Shown in pieces: positions 1 to 4,535 of a stretch of 5,410 bases of DNA. The notes beneath the pieces were generated by a model. The model saw only the letters and a program-made list of their open reading frames with translations. It searched no databases and was not told where the DNA came from. The DNA is from Clostridiales bacterium (GTDB lineage: Bacteria > Bacillota > Clostridia > Oscillospirales > Acutalibacteraceae), in contig JAAYWU010000133.1 of NCBI GenBank assembly GCA_012516295.1, positions 1-5,410 of the forward strand. The letters run 5' to 3'. A program made the translations under genes and the position numbers. Each line of letters opens with the position of its first letter. The first letter of the stretch is position 1.

Positions 1-536
1 GCGCAACAGTTTCCGCTTGCAATGAAGCTTCCGCTTAAAAGGTGATCCCCGTCTTTTTTTAATATAGGGTCCTGCTCCCCGGTAATTAACGATTCGTTGA
101 CCTCGCATTCGCCGTCGACGACCATGCAGTCCGCGCAAACCTGATTCCCGCTTGTCAGAATCAGGATGTCGTCCAATACCAGGTCCTCAACGGGAAGCTC
201 CTGCTTTACCCCGTCCCGCATGACGCCGGCTTTCGGCGCGGCGATCAGCTTCAGCCGGTCGATTGTTTTTTTCGCGCGGATTTCTTGTATCGTGCCGATA
301 AGGGTGTTGCAGATGATAACGCCCATAAACAACAGATTCTTGTAGGACCCTACCATAACGATCAAAGCGGCAAGCGCCACATTTAAAATATTAAATGGCG
401 TAACAAGGTTATTCAAAATAATCTGTTTGACCGATTTGGTTTTTATTTCATCGGTTCCGTTGATAAGACCCCGCTGCCGGCGGGATTCTACCTCTTCTTG
501 CGTTAATCCTTTGGAGCAGCTTTCATCAAATGCCAT
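1..536 (-). CDS. CtpE-like cation-transporting P-type ATPase, N-terminal part (cut by window edge)
   Basis: ATP-driven cation pump of the inner membrane; 178 residues are visible and the rest lies beyond base 1. Residues about 8-45 form the cytoplasmic N-terminal segment (begins KGLTQEEVESRR). Two membrane helices follow at about 48-64 and 66-83. Then comes the NTLIGTIQEIRAKKTIDRL stretch typical of CtpE-type pumps, and the actuator domain with its TGE dephosphorylation motif at 152-154 (NESLITGEQDPI). The phosphorylated DKTG and the nucleotide-binding domain would be off-window. The ATG ending at 536 has AGGGGA at 544-549, 7 bases upstream, which fixes the start. Mycobacterial CtpE is described as a calcium pump; substrate specificity here cannot be read from this part, so calcium is only an inference. 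The gene is transcribed away from the ligase pseudogene, with a candidate promoter at 577-605. No heavy-metal-binding N-terminal domain (CxxC) is present, which argues against a copper or zinc pump. Confidence 0.93.
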   Translation of the reverse strand, partial: MAFDESCSKGLTQEEVESRRQRGLINGTDEIKTKSVKQIILNNLVTPFNILNVALAALIVMVGSYKNLLFMGVIICNTLIGTIQEIRAKKTIDRLKLIAAPKAGVMRDGVKQELPVEDLVLDDILILTSGNQVCADCMVVDGECEVNESLITGEQDPILKKDGDHLLSGSFIASGNCC

Positions 537-576
537 GTTTTTGTCCCCTGTCCGTGTATGTTTCGCATCGAAATTC

Positions 577-605
577 ATTATACTATATACGACAAAGCAA
601 AACGT
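577..605 (-). promoter_or_regulatory. Candidate sigma-A promoter for the P-type ATPase
   Basis: On the minus strand a perfect TATAAT lies at 577-582, about 41 bases before the ATPase start codon. At 17-base spacing the -35 position (600-605) reads ACGTTT, a poor match to TTGACA, so this is either a weak or an activated promoter. A/T-rich runs upstream (606-650) could act as an UP element. Confidence 0.45.
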
Positions 606-652
606 AATTTGCAAAAAACTTTAAAATTTGATAACAATTTTCGTCAAAACAC

Positions 653-696
653 ATAAATTATGAATGGTTAAGGTCGCATATTCAATCATAATTTAT
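653..696. repeat. 11-bp perfect inverted repeat in the divergent spacer
   Basis: ATAAATTATGA at 653-663 is matched by TCATAATTTAT at 686-696, with a 22-base spacer. Arm centres are 33 bp apart, about three helical turns. The right arm ends 2 bases before the -35 of the plus-strand promoter at 698-725, a position suited to a dimeric or paired regulator. The low G+C makes chance occurrence more likely, and a regulator is only inferred. Confidence 0.5.
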
Positions 697-697
697 C

Positions 698-725
698 TTG
701 TTTCAAATAAACGTTATGGTATAAT
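698..725 (+). promoter_or_regulatory. Sigma-A extended -10 promoter for the ligase gene
   Basis: TTGTTT at 698-703, a 16-base spacer, then a perfect TATAAT at 720-725 preceded by TG at 717-718 (TGGTATAAT, extended -10). The start of transcription would be near 732, giving a leader of about 72 bases before the ATG at 804. This is one of the best promoter matches in the window. It would drive the disrupted O-antigen ligase gene, ending at the terminator at 2124-2159. Confidence 0.7.
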
Positions 726-803
726 AAAAAAATGTGAAATGCTGAGTGGATTAAATTCCGCAGATCGTAAAATGAGAAAAGGGGGGTCTGAATCTTATCC
801 AAT

Positions 804-1921
804 ATGTTGAATGTGATAAAATTTGACTTTCAAAAATTAAAACTTCCGATTCAGGATATTGACAGCATGCTCGTTTTATTGCTGGCGGCTTCCGTATTTG
901 TGCCCTTTTACTTCAGCGTTGTTGTAACCTGCGGAATCGCCATCATGACGATGATTAACTGTAAAGTAAGGACAAAAGCATTTTCTTCTCCTTATTCAAA
1001 GTTTCTTCTTGGTTTTCTGATTATTCCGTTTTTTATATCCGCAATCTATAATAATTACTGGGGTATGGTGTACGCAATCGTCATTCTCGCCGTAGCTACC
1101 TGTGCGTTCTATGTTCGAAGCGTAATGAACCGTTCCCTTTTTAACAAAGTGATGGATCTTACGTGTATCGCCAGCCTCTGGTGCGTTGCAATTGCCGTTT
1201 ACCAGAAAGTAACTGCTTACGGACTGGCCCCGCGCTACCGCCCTGTTTCCGTGTTCCATAACGCGAACTGCTATGGAATGATGATTGAATTTATAATCAT
1301 TATTGCCATGTATCGCATATTTACAAACAAACAAAGAAAGAACTTTTATCTTGCCGTTATTGAACTCAACCTGATTGGGCTTTATCTGTCGGCCAGTTGT
1401 TCCGCCTTCATCGCTACCGCATGCGCCGTTATGACGATGCTGGTGATGAAGAACCGCTATGCCCTTGCGGTTGGGTTGGTTTCGCTACGGCAGCCTTTGT
1501 TACGGTTGGGGCTATCTTTCCATCGATTTTTCCGAGAGGCCTGGAAGCAATCGACAGCACCTGCGGCCAAAGGCTCTCTATTTGGACGACCGCGCTCCGC
1601 GGCATTACAAGGCACCCTTTCTTTGGAACAGGCGCGCTTTCCTATCAGATGATCTGTGAACAGCTAGGAGGCTACAAAACCTATCATTGCCATAATTTAT
1701 TGCTGGACACCCTGTTGAATTTTGGCTTTGTCGGCTTTGGAGCAATCGGAATTTACTGTCTTGCTCAGCTAAAGCTTTTGTTGCTTCGTTTCAAAAACAA
1801 TATCGGGATAAATATGAATATTCTTTTTACAGCGGCGTTGGTTTCCACAGCTGTGCATGGGATGACGGATGTGACGATTCTTTGGATTCAGACCGCCTTA
1901 CTGTTTATTTTTATGTTTTAA
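804..1921 (+). pseudogene. O-antigen ligase/polymerase (Wzy-C type) membrane protein, frameshifted
   Basis: Polytopic membrane protein expected to link or polymerise lipid-carried surface glycans at the outer face of the membrane. The first frame (from ATG 804) gives about 224 meaningful residues. It contains helices at about 22-50, 67-83, 86-104, 116-135, 157-174 and 181-216, and the RPVSVFHNANCYG motif (H152, N153, N155) typical of the family. After about 1478 this frame loses its hydrophobic character and ends at 1652. The frame one base back carries the Wzy-C landmarks: IWTTALRGITRHPFFGTG, then YHCHNLLLDTLLNFGFVGFG, then three more helices ending at the TAA at 1919-1921. A loss of one base in the GGTTGGGTTGGTTT tract (1469-1482) explains this; one extra G after 1479 would restore AVGLGFA. 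I see no slippery heptamer for programmed shifting. The Shine-Dalgarno (AAAAGGGGGG, ending 786) lies 17 bases before the ATG, unusually far. A sequencing error is the main alternative to true inactivation. Confidence 0.8.
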
Positions 1922-2029
1922 GCAATGGTCAGCGGTTCGGAGTGCCTGGAAAGCCAGCTTCGCCTGCCTTCCCTTGTGCCGGACTACGCGGAAGAAGCAC
2001 CCATTCAGCCTGTGTACCTGAAAAACTGA
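1922..2029 (+). other. In-frame open extension beyond the ligase TAA
   Basis: Directly after the TAA at 1919-1921 the same frame stays open for 35 codons to a TGA at 2027-2029, encoding AMVSGSECLESQLRLPSLVP and then DYAEEAPIQPVYLKN. A charged cytoplasmic tail after the last helix would be ordinary for this family, so the TAA may be a second lesion in a decaying gene. Equally it may be the true stop with chance openness beyond. An independent small gene from the ATG at 1925 lacks a Shine-Dalgarno. Confidence 0.35.
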
Positions 2030-2299
2030 ATCTTTTCTAGCCTTGTTGACTTGTCCCGAAAACAGGGCGGTCATCTGCCGGAATCAATATTAATAGTATG
2101 TGCCTGCAAAACAGAATATTTCGTCCCCTGCCTTACAAACTCAGGCGGGGGATTTTTTTACGCGCTCAGGGCGATTCGCGGCGCTTGCAAGCCCTCTCCT
2201 GTGCGTCCTGTTTGCGATAGATTATGGCACCTATTCTTGATATATTGCTATGCGCAAATAGGGGATTTATCTTGAAATCAACTGTTTGCAGCTGTAAAT
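2030..2299. other. Non-coding stretch between converging transcripts
   Basis: I see no supportable gene here. A short open frame at 2051-2275 runs straight through the terminator at 2124-2159 and has no ribosome binding site or family resemblance, so it is not called. The stretch holds that terminator, a 10-bp palindrome (GCTTGCAAGC, around 2183-2192), an imperfect pair TTTGCG at 2211-2216 with CGCAAA near 2253-2258, and a near-palindrome TTTGCAGCTGTAAA at 2285-2298. None has a recognised role. Confidence 0.6.
2124..2159 (+). terminator. Rho-independent terminator, plus strand
   Basis: TCCCCTGCCT (2124-2133) pairs with AGGCGGGGGA (2143-2152), a 10-bp stem with one G-U pair and a 9-base loop, followed by seven T at 2153-2159. 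It is the first good terminator downstream of the ligase pseudogene and probably ends that transcript, leaving a 3' untranslated region of roughly 100-240 bases depending on which stop codon is real. Confidence 0.85.
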
Positions 2300-2334
2300 A
2301 AAAAGGGCTTGAGCCGCCGGCTCAAGCCCTTTTT
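2300..2334. terminator. Bidirectional rho-independent terminator, mainly for sleL
   Basis: A 17-base arm at 2300-2316 (AAAAAGGGCTTGAGCCG) is perfectly complementary to 2318-2334 around one central base, so the G+C stem is flanked by A5 on one side and T5 on the other and works on both strands. On the minus strand it begins one base after the sleL-like stop codon (TAG, complement of 2336-2338). On the plus strand it backs up the terminator at 2124-2159. Confidence 0.9.
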
Positions 2335-2335
2335 G

Positions 2336-3622
2336 CTATAAAACTTTTCGGATGTTAAACATATTATTCTGAACCACCCAGCCTTGGGGGAAGAAGCTGT
2401 TTACCGTCCAGTAACTTACCCCGCCCAGATTGTATTTGGCGACCAATTTCAATTTTGCTTCAATGCTTCTGGCGTCTTCAAACCAGACAATGTGTTGCTT
2501 CCCGCTCCTGACGTAATAATTAAAAAACGGGGACTGCGCGGTTTTGTCAAATTGAATGTTTGCGCCGACCTGTGAGGCGAGGTTTACTGCGCCCACATTG
2601 GTCAACGGACGCGCCGCGGTGCCCTGGACATAGGGAAGGGTCCAGTCGTAGCCGTAGTTCGGGATTCCCATGAAGATCTTCCTGCTCGGCATGACCGATA
2701 CCGCATACTGTATTACGTCCTCCACAAGGTTAACCGGGGCGACCGAACGGGGCGGCCCCATCAGATATCCCCATTCGTAGGTCATCAGGATAACGTGGTC
2801 GGCCAGAAGTCCGTGGGTCGCATAGTCGTGCGCTTCATACAGGAGTCCCGACTGGCTCCCGCTCGTCTTGGGCGCTAGGGCCGTTGTTACGATATAGCCC
2901 AGAGAATGCAGGCGGTCCACCGCTTTCTTCAGGAAATTATTGTAATTTTCCCGGTCGCGCGGGAAGATATATTCAAAATCGATATCCAGCCCGAAATAGT
3001 TTTTCTCTTCCATAATGCTTATGACATTATTGAGAAGGGTATCCTGAAGCGCCTCGTTGGTCAGAATCGTATTCGCAAGCTCGCTTCCGAAGCCGCCGCC
3101 CTCTTGTATATTGGTAATAACCATCATGGGAGCAACGCTCTGCCGCCGGGCCGCCTCAATGAGCGGGCCATCCTGAATGGCAGTCAGGCTTCCGTCCGGG
3201 TTGACCTGATAGCTGAAAATGCTAAGGTAGGTTAAGTGCGGAAGGGTGCGTTCCAGTATGGTATTTTCGATATCTGTTCGCGCATAGCCGTTTACTTCAA
3301 TCGTTCCTGATTTTTCAGTTGCAAACGGGATGATAAGAATCTGGCCTACGCTGATGGAGGAAGGGTCGGTAATCCCTTCGTTTGCGCCCAAGATACGAAA
3401 GACCGTTGTATTATACATCCGCGCGATGGAATACAGCGATTCGCCGGGTAATACGGTGTGGCGCACGCTGTCTACGTCAATTACGATAGCCTGGCCGATG
3501 ACAAGATGATTGATGTTTTCCAGGCCGTTATCGGCTATTATCTTTTGAACGGTCGTACCATACTTTCTTGATAAAGAATAGATGGTATCTCCCTGCCGGA
3601 CAGTATGTATTACCAAACCCAT
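2336..3622 (-). CDS. sleL: SleL/YaaH-type spore cortex-lytic N-acetylglucosaminidase (2x LysM + GH18)
   Basis: Cleaves peptidoglycan glycan strands, in characterised Bacillus relatives during cortex breakdown at germination. The 428-residue product carries two LysM peptidoglycan-binding modules at about 5-48 (HTVRQGDTIYSLSRKYGTTV) and 54-98 (HTVLPGESLYSIARMYNTTV), then a GH18 barrel from about 110 to the end. The catalytic DxDxE is D213, D215, E217 in YFGLDIDFEY. The MTYEWGY motif at 280-286 followed by GPP is characteristic of the YaaH branch. Length and module order match Bacillus SleL/YaaH (about 430 residues). There is no signal peptide, as expected for a protein made in the mother cell and loaded onto the forespore. 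Starts: ATG at 3622 is preceded by AAAAGG ending 4 bases away. A GTG one codon upstream (3625) is possible but sits too close to that site. A candidate sigma-E promoter lies at 3668-3696 and a terminator directly after the stop. The sleL symbol rests on architecture and motifs, not on an alignment. Confidence 0.92.
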   Translation of the reverse strand: MGLVIHTVRQGDTIYSLSRKYGTTVQKIIADNGLENINHLVIGQAIVIDVDSVRHTVLPGESLYSIARMYNTTVFRILGANEGITDPSSISVGQILIIPFATEKSGTIEVNGYARTDIENTILERTLPHLTYLSIFSYQVNPDGSLTAIQDGPLIEAARRQSVAPMMVITNIQEGGGFGSELANTILTNEALQDTLLNNVISIMEEKNYFGLDIDFEYIFPRDRENYNNFLKKAVDRLHSLGYIVTTALAPKTSGSQSGLLYEAHDYATHGLLADHVILMTYEWGYLMGPPRSVAPVNLVEDVIQYAVSVMPSRKIFMGIPNYGYDWTLPYVQGTAARPLTNVGAVNLASQVGANIQFDKTAQSPFFNYYVRSGKQHIVWFEDARSIEAKLKLVAKYNLGGVSYWTVNSFFPQGWVVQNNMFNIRKVL

Positions 3623-3667
3623 CACACCTTTTCATTCATAATTTGTTAGCGGGTACCGTTTTCTAAC

Positions 3668-3696
3668 AGTATATGAAATCCGGGGACGGGGTATGC
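3668..3696 (-). promoter_or_regulatory. Candidate sigma-E (mother-cell) promoter for sleL
   Basis: On the minus strand GCATACC (3690-3696), a 14-base spacer, and CATATACT (3668-3675) resemble the Bacillus sigma-E consensus (KMATATT, 14-15 bases, CATACANT): 5 of 7 at -35 and 6 of 7 defined positions at -10. Transcription would start near 3661, about 39 bases before the ATG. A 6-bp inverted repeat (TGTTAG 3644-3649, CTAACA 3663-3668) spans the start point and could be an operator. No good sigma-A promoter is seen in 3626-3753. Confidence 0.5.
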
Positions 3697-3753
3697 CTGC
3701 CCTTTCGGGGTGGATTTTCAGGGAATCGGTAAGAAATATTGAGCTTGTTTACT

Positions 3754-4026
3754 TTAACGGAAAAATAGATAATAAACGGTGACGATTTGCAGCGTAATAA
3801 TCACCGGAATGCCGTACATAAATTTTTTGTGATGCGTTTTGTGGCGAATTGCATACATCGTAAGCAGCATGCCGATTGAGCCGCCGAATACGGCAAGAAA
3901 AAGCAGAGCGTCCTCCGGAACGCGCCGGCGGTGCTTTTTCGCGTTATGCTTGTCTACGATTGTCACAACGATTGCTATGAAATTAATAATAATCAGGTAA
4001 GAACACCAGTATATATAAGCAGGCAT
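3754..4026 (-). CDS. DUF1294 family small membrane protein
   Basis: A 90-residue integral membrane protein of unknown function. A first helix lies at about 4-23, followed by a basic cytoplasmic stretch DKHNAKKHRRRVPE (25-38). Then come a hydrophobic segment with FGGSIGM (47-53), the RHKTHHKKF motif (61-69), and a last helix at about 72-89. The D-K/A-x-R-x-P-E, GGxxG and RHKTxxxxF pattern is the DUF1294 signature, and the length is normal for the family. The ATG ending at 4026 has AGGGAGG 7-8 bases upstream (about 4034-4040), a strong ribosome binding site that abuts the stop of the zinc-ribbon gene. The two are 15 bases apart and surely co-transcribed. I see no terminator between this gene and sleL, so some readthrough into sleL is likely. 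No reaction or partner is known to me. Confidence 0.88.
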   Translation of the reverse strand: MPAYIYWCSYLIIINFIAIVVTIVDKHNAKKHRRRVPEDALLFLAVFGGSIGMLLTMYAIRHKTHHKKFMYGIPVIITLQIVTVYYLFFR

Positions 4027-4041
4027 GTCTTTTCCTCCCTT

Positions 4042-4410
4042 TCATCGCAGGCTTGCGCCGCAGTTTGGGCAGTAATTGCAGTTTTGGTCAACGGGGCTGT
4101 TACAGTTCGGACAGGTTCTTCGGTAAGCGCCCTGGATGATATACATTTTCCTTGGATCAATTTCAGCCGTATAATCCTTTTCCATGCGCTTTCCCTCATC
4201 GGCCGAAAGCTCGTAAACCGCGCCGCAGTTTGGGCAGGAGGCAAAATACCGCTTGCCGAAACGGAACAGGGGAAGGAAGAAAAAGGTAAACTGTTGAAAG
4301 GTGCAGGTGACCGGAGCCATTGCCCCGTTTGCGGAACAGCAGGGAAAGAATCCGCATTTTCTGACGCCCAGATCGTGTGCGCCGCTGGTGATTCCGACGA
4401 TAAAGAACAT
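4042..4410 (-). CDS. Zinc-ribbon domain protein
   Basis: A 122-residue cytoplasmic or membrane-associated protein of unknown function. It opens with MFFIVGI, followed by a Cys cluster at C19, C24, C25 and C36. A hydrophobic, aromatic segment follows (QQFTFFFLPLFRFGKRYF, 39-56), then CPNCG (59-63) with the YELS that follows it in this family. After a charged linker comes a second zinc ribbon, CPNC (100-103) paired with CNYCPNCG (111-118). The MFFI start, FFxPLF(R/K)FGKRY and CPNCG-x-YEL pattern belongs to a family of small zinc-ribbon proteins common in Firmicutes. I chose the ATG ending at 4410 because AAGGGGGG lies 7 bases upstream. An ATG further upstream (4473) would place the promoter inside the coding sequence. 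It is the first gene of the pair with DUF1294, driven from 4445-4473. The function is unknown; zinc binding is inferred from the cysteines. Confidence 0.82.
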   Translation of the reverse strand: MFFIVGITSGAHDLGVRKCGFFPCCSANGAMAPVTCTFQQFTFFFLPLFRFGKRYFASCPNCGAVYELSADEGKRMEKDYTAEIDPRKMYIIQGAYRRTCPNCNSPVDQNCNYCPNCGASLR

Positions 4411-4417
4411 GGATATG

Positions 4418-4425
4418 CCCCCCTT
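4418..4425 (-). promoter_or_regulatory. Ribosome binding site fixing the zinc-ribbon start
   Basis: AAGGGGGG on the minus strand, 7 bases before the ATG at 4408-4410. It supports this internal ATG over the upstream in-frame ATG ending at 4473, which overlaps the -35 box. Confidence 0.75.
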
Positions 4426-4444
4426 ACGAAATGTATTAAATGGT

Positions 4445-4473
4445 ATCCTACACGATGGAAACGCTTCTGTCAA
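4445..4473 (-). promoter_or_regulatory. Sigma-A promoter for zinc-ribbon/DUF1294 pair
   Basis: Perfect TTGACA (4468-4473 on the minus strand), 17-base spacer, TAGGAT (4445-4450, 4 of 6). The start point would be near 4438, giving a leader of about 28 bases. The -35 box and spacer overlap the plus-strand promoter at 4456-4484. Confidence 0.7.
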
Positions 4474-4484
4474 TATCCTATATT
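4456..4484 (+). promoter_or_regulatory. Candidate sigma-A promoter for the GHL10 gene
   Basis: TGGAAA (4456-4461, 4 of 6 to TTGACA), 17-base spacer, TATATT (4479-4484, 5 of 6 to TATAAT). Transcription would start near 4491, about 45 bases before the ATG at 4536. Its -35 box lies within the spacer of the minus-strand promoter. Confidence 0.5.
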
Positions 4485-4499
4485 CCGCGAAAACAGAAG
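4464..4499. repeat. 7-bp inverted repeat around the divergent promoters
   Basis: CTTCTGT (4464-4470) and ACAGAAG (4493-4499), perfect arms with a 22-base spacer. The left arm overlaps the minus-strand -35 and the right arm lies just past the plus-strand -10, so a protein bound here would touch both promoters. This is short enough to be chance. Confidence 0.35.
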
Positions 4500-4520
4500 G
4501 CGGAACGGACAGTAAAAATG

Positions 4521-4526
4521 AAAGGA
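4521..4526 (+). promoter_or_regulatory. Ribosome binding site fixing the GHL10 start
   Basis: AAAGGA with 9 bases to the ATG at 4536. The alternative ATG at 4518 has only AAGGCGG at 4497-4503, 14 bases away, so 4536 is preferred. The downstream start also gives a better-formed signal sequence. Confidence 0.65.
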
Positions 4527-4535
4527 CGGGTTTCT

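Noticed and set aside
427..624. Plus-strand 65-codon open frame
   Set aside because: It lies antisense to the start of the P-type ATPase gene and runs through its ribosome binding site and promoter. It has no recognisable family.
772..810. Possible 12-codon leader peptide (MRKGGSESYPIC) overlapping the ligase start
   Set aside because: It has no ribosome binding site of its own, and its coding capacity follows from the purine-rich Shine-Dalgarno region of the next gene.
1469..1490. Programmed -1 frameshifting in the ligase gene
   Set aside because: The direction fits -1, but there is no X XXY YYZ slippery heptamer and no clear stimulatory hairpin, and this family is not known to use recoding.
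2030..2160. Independent small RNA or riboswitch
   Set aside because: TTGACT at 2046-2051 has no acceptable -10 at 16-18 bases, and I recognise no conserved riboswitch core. The terminator is explained by the ligase transcript.
2051..2275. 74-codon open frame
   Set aside because: It runs through a strong rho-independent terminator, lacks a ribosome binding site, and its composition does not look like a protein.
2906..3235. 109-codon plus-strand frame
   Set aside because: It is antisense to the well-supported GH18 domain and is a shadow of it.
3701..3712. CCC-TTTC-GGG hairpin as a terminator for DUF1294
   Set aside because: It has only 3-4 bp of stem and no T run on either strand.
3682..3722. 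G-quadruplex from several GGGG/GGG runs
   Set aside because: The loops between runs are too long (about 15 and 9 bases) for a stable canonical quadruplex.
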